Positions 25,101-33,414 of a DNA stretch of 64,000 nt are shown piece by piece. Numbering within the stretch: position 1 is the first letter of the stretch; every line of letters begins with the position of its first letter. The notes beneath the pieces were generated by a model. The model searched no databases. It saw only the letters and a list, made by a program, of their open reading frames with translations, and was not told the origin of the DNA. Made by a program: the position numbers and the translations under genes. Location of the stretch: positions 62,001-126,000 of the forward strand of contig JAUIRK010000845.1 in the NCBI GenBank assembly GCA_030549495.1. Reading direction: 5' to 3'. The stretch is from Nectonema munidae. Its lineage: Eukaryota; Nematomorpha; Nectonematoida; Nectonematidae.

Positions 25101-28100
25101 GGACGTGTGAAAGATCATTGGTACCCCTGTGATTCTAGGTCCAGTTAAAGATCATTGATACCCCTAATAATCATTAAATCATCTACAAAGATCATTGGTA
25201 CCACTTATTCTAATCATTGATATCACCCGTGTTAAAGATCATTGGTACCGCGCGATTCTAGGTCCAGTTAAAGATAATTGGTACCGCGTGATCCTAGGTC
25301 CTGTGAAAGATCATTGGTACCCCCGTGATTCTAGGTTCCATTAAATATCATTGTTACCGAAATTCTAGGTACACTCAAAAAATCATTGGTACCTGGATTA
25401 TAGATACCGTCAATGAACCCGTAAAGATCATTGGTACCGCTGTAAAGATCATAAGTACCCGTAAAGATCATAAATAGCCGTAAAGATCATAAATAGCCGT
25501 AAAGATCATTGGTACCCACGTAAAAGATCATTGGTACCCACGTAAAAGATCATTGGTACCCACGTAAAAGATCATTGGTACCCACGTAAAAGATCATTGG
25601 TACCCACGTAAAAGATCATTGGTACCCACGTAAAAGATCATTGGTACCCACGTAAAAGATCATTGGTACCCACGTAAAAGATCATTTGGTACCCCCGTAA
25701 AGATCATTTGGTACCCGGCGTAAAGATCATTTGTACGCCCGTAGATTGTTATTCCCCTGAAAGATCATTGGTACCCACAAAGATAAAACATGAAATTTAG
25801 TATATAAAATCTAAGAGATCTTTACTTATTTTAAAATAAAATAAAGAAAGGAATTAGCAAATTAGGTTATCATTAAAAATAAATTAAAGGAAAGAATATT
25901 AAAAAAGTATATTATAATAATAATAATTTACTATATAAATTCTAGAAAAGCCTTAATTTTTTTAAAATAACGAATTAGCAAATTTGAATATCATAAAAAA
26001 TAATTTAAATGAGACAATATAAATTAAGTATATGGTTATAATTTATTTTTTACTATATAAAATCTGAAAAACATTAATGAAAGGTAGAAAGATCTATTTA
26101 TTTAAATTAAAAATAGATTAATCTATAGAATTAGCAAATTAGATTATCATTAAAAATAAATTAAAGCAGACATTATCTATCTTCTTCTATCTATATTATA
26201 ATAAGCTAGCGTCTGTGTGTGTGTCTGTCGCTGGAAGCATTCTGATTGGTTGAAATTATTTATATATATGTTTTGTGTGTTTTTTTATATGGTGTGATGA
26301 GTTTATATGTGTGTATGTGTTTGAAGCATTTTGATTGGTTTAAATTATTATATGTTTTGTATGTATTTTTATATGTGTGATGAGTTCATATATCTGTAGT
26401 GTGAGGGTTGCTTGAAGCATTCTGATTGGTTGAAATATCTTTTTTTCATATGGTGTAATAGAAAAATACACAGAAAAGATACAATTATTCTAAAAAGTGA
26501 CCACCATACCATATAACACTATTAGCAACTCAAAATACACATTACCCAGAATCCTATCTTTCGAGCGTATTCTAAACAAAAAAAAAACTAGCCGGTCTCG
26601 TGGTCGTTTTGAACGAAGCGAATTTGAATTAGCAACTCAATATACACACTACCCAGAATCCTATGTTTCGAGCGCAGCCTAAACAAAAAAAAACTAGCCG
26701 GTCCCGTGGTCGTTTCGAGCGAAGCGAATTTGAATTAGCAACTCAATATACACACTACACAGAATCCTATGTTTCGAGCGCAGCGAGAAACACTGTTTCG
26801 AGCGAAGCGAGAAACGACCACGGGACCGGCTAGTTTATATATATTTTGTGTATATATTTTTATATGTGTGATGAGTTCATATATCTGTAGTGTGAGAGTT
26901 GCTTGAAGCATTCTGATTGGTTGAAATATCTTTTTTTTTATATGGTGTAATAGAAAAATACACAGAAAAGATATAATCATTCTAAAAACTCATCACCATA
27001 CCATATAACACTATTAGCAACTCAAAATACACATTACCCAGAATCCTATGTTTCGAGAGCAGCCTAAAGAAAAAAAACTAGCCGGTCCCGTGGTCGTTTT
27101 GAGCGAAGCGAATTTGAATTAGCAACTCAATATACACACTACCCAGAATCCTATGTTTCGAGCGTAGCGAGAAACACTGTTTCGAGCGAAGCGAGAAACG
27201 ACCACGGGACCGGCTAGTCTATATTATAATAAGCTAGCGTCTGTGTGTGTGTGTGTGTGTGTGTGTGTCGCTGGAAGCATTCTCATTGGTTGAAATTATT
27301 TATATATGTGTTTTGTGTGTATTTTTATATGTTGTGATGAGTTTATATGTGTGTATTTGTTTGAAGCATTCTGATTGGTTGAAATTATTTATATGTGTGA
27401 TGAGTTCATATATCTGTAGTCTGAGTGTCGCTTGAAGCATTCTGATTGGTTGAAATATCTTTTGTATGTATTTTTATATGGTGTAATAGAAAAATACACA
27501 GAAAAGATACAAATATTCTAAAAACTCATCACCATACCATATAACACTATTAGCAACTCAAAATACACACTACCAAGAATCCCATTGTTCGAGCGCAGCC
27601 TAAACAAAAAAAAAACTAGCCGGTCCCGTGGTCGTTTCGAGCGAACCGAATTTAAATTAGCAACTCAAAATACACATTACCCAGAATCCTATGTTTCGAG
27701 CGCAGCGAGAAACACTGTTTCGAGCGAAGCGAGAAACGACCACGGGACCGGCTAGTTATTATATATTACATAAACATTTCAACCAATCATATAGTTTTTA
27801 TGAAATAAAACTGCCATTTCAAAGTTAAATTTTTTGAACTTTTAGGTAGAATTTTTGAAATGTGGCTTTCAATATGTATGTAAAATATTTTTTGAAAATT
27901 TTTATTTTAAGTATATTTTTTAAGCATTTTACGATTTACACATTTAAATATATAATAAGGCTGGCAAGTTTTGCGAGTTGTCTCCCCGGAGGTCTTGCCA
28001 GACCTCTGATACTATAGACGTGTTCGTGATAATAAATTTTTTAATTGAACTCAATTTCATTCGTGTTTAAGTATTTTTTATAAGTTTTTATACTTTTTTT

Positions 28101-28542
28101 TCAAGATGAGCACATTAATGGTTTTACTTTAAAATTTTTTTTTTTAATTTCAAAAGAAACAAAGCAGTATTTGAAAAGTTACATCCATTTGGCAGTTATT
28201 CTTTTTTATTCAAAAATTTGAAAAATATTTATGAATGCAGTTTTTGGTGGGCTTGTTTTACAACAAACTTTTATCACTTTTATCTTAGGCTCAGATAAAG
28301 CATGTGGATATTCCTTTTCTTGGACCTAAATTGAGCGAAGAATCGATTTTGAAGCGGAGATCGAGTATCTTTTTTTTTATTTTCTTCTTGATTTGCAACG
28401 TGGCATCGAAGGGGAGAATTTGGAGTCTAATAGCAGAGAGTGGACATTGACAAGCGCTCATCGACTCGTTTCACTTATTTACAATGGTTTCGGCATGAGA
28501 GCTGGAACTAGAAAGCAAACACAACGTATTGATGCTAGTTAA
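13188..28542 (+). CDS. Mp20/transgelin-like calponin-homology muscle protein, multi-exon
   Basis: Actin-associated small muscle protein of the Mp20/transgelin/calponin group, inferred from one CH domain. Exon 1, 13188-13247 (MSSNRTRTVNYGISADVKNK, then GTAAGA). Exon 2, 16121-16242, after TTTAG: IEDKRDPELEESIMKWI through QNGYVLC, ending in phase 2 before GTAAAA. Exon 3, 16861-17065, after TTTTTAAG: the join gives ELMNKISPNS, then FKLMENIEKF, DIFQTIDLWEKKNIPAVNRC and LLALSNM, before GTGAGG in phase 0. These are family hallmarks (KRDPELE, DGxVLCxLMNK, FKMMENI, FQTVDLWEKKD). Exon 4 starts at 28289 after TATCTTAG: AQIKHVDIPFLGPKLSEES matches the GPK linker that follows the CH domain. Reading on without splicing hits a stop at 28448. 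A 47- or 74-bp GT-AG intron starting at 28365 instead keeps the frame open to TAA at 28540-28542 with a weak calponin-repeat-like tail (RLVSLIYNGFGMRAGTR). Exons 1-3 are solid, the tail is tentative. Introns are about 2.9, 0.6 and 11.2 kb. Confidence 0.8.
13690..13765 (+). repeat. Possible tRNA-derived SINE fragment
   Basis: CCTCGGTTCGATTCACGATC contains a good RNA polymerase III B-box (GGTTCGATTC). No convincing A-box or cloverleaf could be drawn, and the shared GATTC/GATCG surroundings resemble the tRNA-like repeat at 37460-37556. Lies in intron 1 of the muscle gene. Confidence 0.2.
17519..18018. mobile_element. hAT MITE, 500 bp, in intron 3 of the muscle gene
   Basis: The left end CAGTGGTTCCCCCAACCTAG is followed by the palindromic GGGTCCCGGACCCCTAGG typical of hAT MITEs; the right end reads GGGATCCGTGGGAT, then GGAATCCCTG. 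No open frame. The 8-bp flanks (ATCTAAAG and ATCACTTT) do not match well, so the insertion is old or one border is off by a few bases. Confidence 0.65.
19015..19198 (+). repeat. Dispersed repeat, copy 1 of 2
   Basis: About 180 bp nearly identical to 30226-30408 in the same orientation (shared GCTAATTTGAGGCACATATG, CCGCATACTTCGCATA, TTTCGTGAAAACTG). It includes an open frame, but this is interrupted by the boundary of the repeat and is not coding by any sign I can see. Confidence 0.7.
19423..21390. mobile_element. Foldback-type element with tandem-repeat arms
   Basis: ATAACCTGTACGGTTGAACG at the left end is mirrored by CGTTCAACCGTACAGGTTAT at the right end. The left arm (19423-20195) and right arm (20258-21390) are reverse complements around a loop of about 62 bp. 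From the outside in, each arm has a unique end, a minisatellite of about 28 bp (core GATGATTCATCTCCAACCTG on the left), a unique block, and AT-rich inner repeats. The right arm has roughly three copies of a 161-bp unit (20333, 20494 and 20655 registers) where the left has about one, so the arms differ by about 360 bp. This layout is that of Foldback (FB/Galileo-like) elements. No transposase gene and no clear 9-bp target duplication were seen. It lies in intron 3 of the muscle gene. Confidence 0.8.
21470..22475. repeat. Composite of local duplications next to the foldback element
   Basis: A block of about 107 bp (GATTCTGAAAGTAGAGTCGC to AAAATGCATCCCTTAT) occurs three times, at about 21474-21581, 21712-21818 and 22364-22471. 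Between them are duplicated pieces such as TCGAATCAAAGTGTAAATCA (about 21640 and 22083). No gene was recognised. Confidence 0.65.
22702..23220 (+). repeat. 259-bp tandem duplication, two copies
   Basis: The unit starting AAACCACACACGCGTGCTAA at 22702 is repeated at 22961, with few differences. It is much richer in GC than its surroundings at the start (CACACACGCGTG) and includes the palindromic ACGAATGCCCTTCGTT. No open frame of note. Confidence 0.75.
23220..23900 (+). repeat. Tandem duplication of about 345 bp
   Basis: ATTAGAAAAATATTATACTG, CCATAAAAAGTAAAATATAT and TTTTCGACAGTTTTATTTAA near 23250-23340 recur in the same order near 23590-23680, followed in both copies by TGAAACTAGATAAAA-TTGACTGACC. 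Pieces also match 22240-22300. No gene was seen. Confidence 0.6.
24203..24571 (-). mobile_element. Inverted 3' part of Helitron-like element, plus palindromic tail
   Basis: CTAGCCGGTCCCGTGGTCG at 24203 is the inverted 3' end of the Helitron-like family in this cluster, and CGACCACGGGACCGGCTAG ends at 24345, so the first 143 bp form a palindrome of two 3' ends. The stretch 24353-24470 is the reverse complement of 24839-24955. The rest (24470-24571) runs in plus orientation as internal sequence. It is a rearranged fragment, not a whole copy. Confidence 0.6.
24572..24957 (+). mobile_element. Helitron-like non-autonomous copy, 3' end missing
   Basis: Starts TATATTATAATAAGCTAGCG followed by GTCTGTGTGTGTGTCTGTCG, the same start as the copies at 26190 and 27218. 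Three or four internal repeats of AAGCATTCTGATTGGTTGAA follow. It stops at CGAGCGTAGCCTAAACAA, just short of the CTAG end, where the minisatellite begins. Confidence 0.65.
24958..25790 (+). repeat. Minisatellite array with GATCATTGGTACC core
   Basis: The left part has four units of about 34 bp (TTCTAGGACGTGTGACAGAT plus CATTGCTACTGTGA). It degrades through variable units with the core AAAGATCATTGGTACC into eight near-perfect 22-bp units (GGTACCCACGTAAAAGATCA plus TT) at about 25511-25686, then becomes irregular again. All units share GATCATTG, so one array evolved into several unit lengths. No coding capacity. Confidence 0.85.
25791..26189. other. AT-rich spacer
   Basis: Extremely AT-rich and made of three related blocks (AGATTATCATTAAAAATAAA and similar at about 25865, 25985 and 26140), suggesting an old tandem repeat. 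Nothing else was seen. Confidence 0.4.
26190..26833 (+). mobile_element. Helitron-like non-autonomous copy, complete ends
   Basis: Starts TCTATATTATAATAAGCTAG and ends GACCACGGGACCGGCTAG, i.e. 5'-TC and 3'-CTAG (the CTRR rule), with a T after the 3' end as expected for insertion between A and T. It has no terminal inverted repeats and no target duplication. The 3' part contains inverted CTAGCCGG units repeated about 106 bp apart (26587 and 26693). The short palindromic TTCGAGCGAAGCGA near the end may be the subterminal hairpin. No open frame encodes Rep/helicase. Confidence 0.7.
26834..27217 (+). mobile_element. Helitron-like copy, 5'-truncated
   Basis: Begins inside the element (TTTGTGTATATATTTTTATA) and continues to the normal CTAG end at 27214-27217. 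It directly follows the CTAG of the previous copy and is directly followed by the TC start of the next one. Confidence 0.65.
27218..27755 (+). mobile_element. Helitron-like copy, complete, 538 bp
   Basis: Starts TCTATATTATAATAAGCTAG immediately after the CTAG of the upstream copy, and ends CACGGGACCGGCTAG before TTATTATA. The start has an expanded TG dinucleotide run (27241-27268). It carries three AAGCATTCTGATTGGTTGAA-type internal repeats and the inverted CTAGCCGG subterminal unit at 27617. Confidence 0.7.
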
Positions 28543-29468
28543 ACAGGGATTGAAACATGATATCTTCTCGTTTTGCTCTCATTACGGGATGCCATTAAAT
28601 CCTTTATCAAAAAAAAGCGTGCACGAAATGGAGGCGATAGTTGAGTACGAATAAAACATTTGGAAGCAAGAATAAAGGTAAACCATAACAACAGGTCCTT
28701 TCAAATGGAACTGCTATCTTCCAAATTTTGGTATTCATTTTGTTTTGTAAACCGTTACGATTGGAATGCGAGAAATAACCACTTCTAAATGATCAATTTT
28801 TAATTTAAGTATATTTAAAAAGCTTATCCTCATAAACCTATTAACAAATCCAATGAGACAAATATTTTGAGTATCTACAAAGCAAATGTATTTTATTTAA
28901 TTAAAACTTATTCAAATTTTGCTAATTTTAAAAACTTTTTTAACTTAAGAGTAAAAATAATGTAGCAACTTTTACCGATTCACTCCATTATGTCCTGGAA
29001 AGATTTAGGCTCTACCTTCATTCTTGGTTGGAAAGGCCAGACAGTAATAGGGCTGATTCAAAAACGCCACCAAGCACATTTATTAAATTGGAGGAAATCA
29101 TTTTAAATGTAATCATGATGTTAAAATGCTGAAAACAATGATCCTTCTTTTTGAATTCATGATCATGATACATATGTTGTTAGTTTTTCACAAAAATCCT
29201 ATGTATTGCTAGTATTTTAGGTTTTATGTAGCATAAAACACACTTACCCTATTTTAGGCTTGAAGCTGAAGTATTAAAAAAGATGGCATCTTCCAACTGC
29301 TTATATAACCTTCAAAAAGATGAAGACAACATTTTCTCCTTTGCTATTCGAATTAAATAAATTGTATTCCCTTTATTAACAATGACTTTTATCTTTATAT
29401 TTCTCTTTGCCTTATTTTCCATTATCTTGTTGTTGTTTATTATCGATGTCTTCAGCCGGTGGCCACCA
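28543..29468. other. Intergenic DNA after the muscle gene
   Basis: No gene recognised. A short block near 28960-29060 has more balanced base composition but no open frame. Confidence 0.4.
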
Positions 29469-29940
29469 GCGAAAGTGCTCTGGATTGTGTGAGGCATACT
29501 GGATCAATGTGAGGTGCTAAGTTGATTGATTTGGTTAGTTCCAGGATCTTTGAAATGACACCTTCATTGAGCATATTCTAAAAACGTCTTGCTTTCTTTG
29601 AAATATCATCTTCAGCATCTTAAATCTCTGCGTGGAAAGAATTAGCGAAAGTGCTCTGGATTGTGTGAGGCATACTGGATCAATGTGAGGTGCTAAATTG
29701 ATTGATTTGGTTAGTTCCAGGATCTTTGAAATGACACCTTCATTGAGCATATTCTAAAAACGTCTTGCTTTCTTTGAAATATCATCTTCAGCATCTTAAA
29801 TCTCTGCGTGGAAAGAATTAGCGAAAGTGCTCTGGATTGTGTGAGGCATACTGGATCAATGTGAGGTGCTAAGTTGATTGATTTGGTTAGTTCCAGGATC
29901 TTTGAAATGAGACCTTCATTGAGCATTTTTTCGCCTCGAT
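29469..29940. repeat. 176-bp tandem repeat, nearly three units
   Basis: The unit beginning GCGAAAGTGCTCTGGATTGT repeats at 29469, 29645 and 29821, with only a few differences (for example CTAAGTTG versus CTAAATTG). The third unit is cut short after TTCATTGAGCAT. Each unit carries the same minus-strand open frame (71 codons), which is simply a product of the repeat. The high identity suggests recent amplification. Confidence 0.85.
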
Positions 29941-29983
29941 CAAAAAGAAGAGTTCAGAACAGAGATAGCAACATCTTCTAAAG

Positions 29984-30180
29984 CAGTGGTTCTTAACCTG
30001 CTCGTTATGACTCCCTAACGGGTCGTTTGAAGTTTCTTGCGGTGTCATTGAAGATTTGGGAGTTATTGTGGAAATCAGAGTTTCAGTTAGGCGGCAAGTC
30101 GTTGTGGCTGCACTTACCAATGAGAAATAATGAAATGCAGCTGTAAAACAGATTCAGGGTGTGTGGAATGAACTTAGCTT
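29984..30180 (+). mobile_element. hAT-type terminus
   Basis: CAGTGGTTCTTAACCTGCTC followed by the inverted pair GACTCCCTAACGGGTCG is the typical start of a hAT MITE. It is preceded by TTCTAAAG, close to ATCTAAAG in front of the hAT MITE at 17519, a target-site type favoured by this family. The right end was not located. Confidence 0.4.
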
Positions 30181-30225
30181 GTATTGCTCATTCATGACTC
30201 TATTTCTGTCAGGCGTGATGTCAGA

Positions 30226-30408
30226 AATATTTTTGGAAACGTTAGGCTAATTTGAGGCACATATGTTTGTGAAACGTTTATGCCGCATACTTCGCATAAT
30301 GTTTTCGATATGAAGCGTGGAAACTCTTTTTCACAATGCTTTTAACTTTTTTACACCTTCCTTTTCGTGAAAACTGGATTAGAATCATTTATGTAAAAGA
30401 AAACTCCT
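30226..30408 (+). repeat. Dispersed repeat, copy 2 of 2
   Basis: Second copy of the approximately 180-bp repeat at 19015-19198, same orientation, differing at roughly one base in twenty. Confidence 0.7.
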
Positions 30409-30770
30409 TAGTGTCTAGTTTATTTTTTTGTCTTAGTAGTAGGGGGTATGAGTGAATAAAATCTAAAGTGTGATCCAAGAGAGATGCTTTTTTTCGAAGT
30501 TGTGATGCTTCTGCTTTTAGATTCTTTTTTGAGTAGAAGTATTTAAGTCCTTTGCGTGCATGTTGGGCAGTCAGTTTTTTCGTAAGGGCTACCGCCTACA
30601 AATATAGACTTTAAGGTCATCGCCATTTTTTACAGTACTTGACATTTTTTAGAAGTGTACAAAATAGTAGCTTTTTCTTACGAGGGAGGGGTCTATTAAA
30701 AAGCGTGCTGTTGCGTACAGGGGTAGGAAGGAGGTTTTGAATGGCAGTATATGCGCAGTTCAATTTTGAA

Positions 30771-31235
30771 TACCGTATATTTCGTCGACCCCCAAAATGA
30801 GAGTAATTTTTTTATGATTTTTGCCAATATCTGAGGTATAAGTTGACCTCTAAAATACGAAACTCGTCTAAGTTATCGCTTAGCGTAAGTTATCGGTAAA
30901 AGTTACCATATATAAAACACCGGGCATTAATTAAAGACTACCGGTATGTTATTACAAATGTTGTTCAAATAATATTTAATGTAGTAGAAATAAGCATAAT
31001 TCTCTGTAGTTAAAAAATCTCAATTTACATTAGTAGCTACGTGTATTTACATCGGTAGTTAGCGCATCGAGGCTGTCGTCGGTATTAGCCTGAGGTTAGG
31101 CCTGGTTTCCTGAACCAAAATGCCACAAGATTGAAAGGTTTGCTTTTCTTTACTGTTATATAAGTCGACCCTCGATTTTGGGCCGATTTGGGGGGGGGGG
31201 CTAAAAAGTCGACTTATACACCGAAATATACGGTA
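30771..31235. mobile_element. MITE with CCGTATATTTCG ends
   Basis: TACCGTATATTTCGTCGACC on the left is mirrored by CGAAATATACGGTA on the right, with CGACTTATA and GTCGACC blocks just inside. If the terminal TA is a duplicated target, the element is a 2-bp-TSD type such as Tc1/mariner or pogo kin. A G run near 31190 may be mis-sized. No transposase was seen. Confidence 0.6.
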
Positions 31236-31860
31236 TGTCATGCTGATCACCATTTGTTACCGAGTTGATTTGTTTCCTGCTATATACAATTACACCAACC
31301 GAGGTATGGAGGAAATTGAGCCAAAATCACATTTTGAAAATCTCACTCGTATGTCTTTGCACCATTAAAAGAGCGTTTATTGTGGAACTCACAACCAAAG
31401 GAAGCACTGGAATACCCAGTTGTACCATTTGATTTGCATTTTCGATCTATGAAAGGGAAGTTGGATAAAAGTAGATTTTCGTATAAAAGTAGCTTTCTGA
31501 TGCCAATATTTGAAATTTCATTCACATCACCTACAAATAGCCCTAAATAATCAAGCGAAATTCAGAAATGTCAATTATGTGCTTTTGGAAAAATTAAAGT
31601 CGATATAGAAGCCCGCATATATAATTTCCCATTGTTGGAAAAAGAGACCATGGCCAAAAAAATTCCACCGCGGATTCTTACTGGATTCATTGAAAGAAAG
31701 GATGAAAAGGATGAAGAAGTCATACACACTAAGGCCAAAATACATACAAGTATTTCGATATAAAACTCTTCACGATTAATCAAAATCAATGAAACCAATT
31801 TTATTTTCTTTGCTTAGATTCTTCTTTTCTTTACGCAATACTTCTTCAAAGAAGCACGCA

Positions 31861-32360
31861 TACAATGAAGCCTTCATCAAAATGAATTCACAAGTATCGT
31901 TCAAAACTCTGCAATTAAGCCCAAATGCGTCTTCTGATGTAACGCTTTGAGTCATGAAAGTAGGAAACATAATGAACTGGATGTTTATTCTTCACAGCCA
32001 ACTGATGGATAAACGCTTGGGCTACTTCAAACTTTTAAAAAAAAAGTCACTTCTCAAAGAAAAATGTTACGTTATTTTAAGGAGCCATCGAAAGAAAGCA
32101 TGGATTCTTTGAAGAGTGAGCTTGAATATTTGGATGGCGTTTTTGACAAACATCCGTTTGTTACTGGGAAAGAAATGACTATTGCAGATTTGTCTCTTTT
32201 GTCGTTGTGTGCTTTCATGCATTATGGCAAATATGATTTGACTCCTTACAAACATCTGGCGTCTTGGATATCAAAAATGGAAGCTCATAAATTTTTCGAA
32301 GATCAGAGTGCTATTGTAAAAGATTGTTTCCAAAAAGTCGCTGAGATGATGAACAAATGA
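31861..32360 (+). pseudogene. Glutathione S-transferase (delta/epsilon type), broken or mis-assembled
   Basis: The last 98 codons (32064-32357) are open and read as a GST C-terminal domain: SLKSELEYLDGVFDKHPFV, TGKEMTIADLSLLSL, DLTPYKHLASWISKME. The upstream part is also GST-like but lies in other frames: EAFIKMNSQVSFKTL (about 31867) matches the N-domain EFLKMNPQHTVPTL, then SDVTL, a stop codon in place of the usual Trp of TLWES, and LMDKRLGYFK (about 32003) matches VDQRLYFD. A frame change falls in a run of nine A (32037-32045); removing one base's worth of shift there would align the two halves at the family's usual spacing. AATAAA at about 32533 would fit a real 3' end. Either a decayed gene copy or a gene harmed by a homopolymer error. 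The N-terminal active-site Ser region was not found. Confidence 0.6.
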
Positions 32361-32629
32361 AATTTCTAACTTTTCTACACGAATTCAGAATTATTTCTGA
32401 AAGCTTTAACATTGTTAGTTAATTTTCGATTCATTTGAACAACACTCAAAACATTCGTTACTACCTTCTTTTCCTTTCGACAAATTTTATTTTTGTTTTA
32501 TTTCGTGTATAACCCTGTTTCTTTTACTTGCAATAAATAATTTATGTCTCCTTAATCAGATTTATTAAAAAAACATTAGACAAAAATGAACTTTGTACTA
32601 TCTTATCAAATAATCAAACGGTTGAAAAA

Positions 32630-33294
32630 CATTTCGCCCCATGGACAAATTGTCTCTTAGGCTATTTGTTTAAAATAATCTGTTTAAATGTGTAAAATTA
32701 TTAAAAAAATTTTATTCTTGTTTATTTTATCTCTATTAAATTATTTCAAATTAATCATTTTATCTCTTAATTGTTTTTATCACTTTTAAATAATTATAAA
32801 TAAAAATGATTAATTGTCCTTTTTGATAAAGATATAAAGAAAAAAAAGAATTTATAAAAATGTAAAATGACACTAGAGTGAAGCATAAAAAAGATCAAAA
32901 CTAAGCCACTAAATATTTTTTTTCAATAAAGGAATGTGAAGTAGTCTCATGAAAATAATGGGGCGAATTGTCCATGGGACGAACTGTCTTATGAAAATAA
33001 TGGGGCGAATTGTCCTATGAAAATAATGTGGCGAATTGTCCTATGAAAATAATGTGGCGAATTGTCCTATGAAAATAATGTGGCGAATTGTCCATGGGAC
33101 GAACTGTCTTATGAAAATAATGGGGCGAATTGTCTTATAAAAAGAATGGGGCGAATTGTCTTATAAAAAGAATGGGGCGAAATGTCTGAGGACTTTTTAA
33201 AAGATTGCTTGAATATTTGGTCTCCCGTGGTATTTTCAGACCACTAATTTTGAAAATTGCAACAAAAAGTTTTATGAAAATAATAGGGCGAAAT
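32630..33294. mobile_element. Minisatellite-bearing element with CATTTCGCCC ends
   Basis: CATTTCGCCCCATGGACAAA at the left and GGGCGAAATG at the right are inverted. Between them lie a 215-bp fragment of the ZBED-type hAT (32690-32905; it matches 7190-7400) and an array of 26-bp units (TATGAAAATAATGTGGCGAA plus TTGTCC) at about 32945-33195. The inverted GGGCGAATTGTCC motif runs through the array, so the minisatellite seems to have grown from the element's own end. Confidence 0.5.
32690..32905 (+). mobile_element. Fragment of ZBED-type hAT (5' leader)
   Basis: Matches 7190-7400 of the larger copy, including AAAGAAAAAAAAGAATTTAT and GTGAAGCATAAAAAAGATCA where the protein reads KHEQIRAK. It stops before the transposase core. 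Nested in the element at 32630-33294. Confidence 0.55.
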
Positions 33295-33414
33295 GTCCGA
33301 GGACCAATCAAACTATTGTAATGTCATAATGTAAGTTTTATTTTTTTAAACTCATAATTATTGATTATTTTTGTGAAAATTTAGCTCTAAGCGGTTTTAT
33401 TTTATGATTTATTC

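Noticed and set aside
24958-25790. CRISPR-like array
   Set aside because: The repeats are contiguous tandem units of changing length with no unique spacers, in an animal-type genome, so it is a minisatellite.
29535-29926. Repeated 71-codon open frames on the minus strand
   Set aside because: A by-product of the 176-bp tandem repeat; each merely runs into the next unit.
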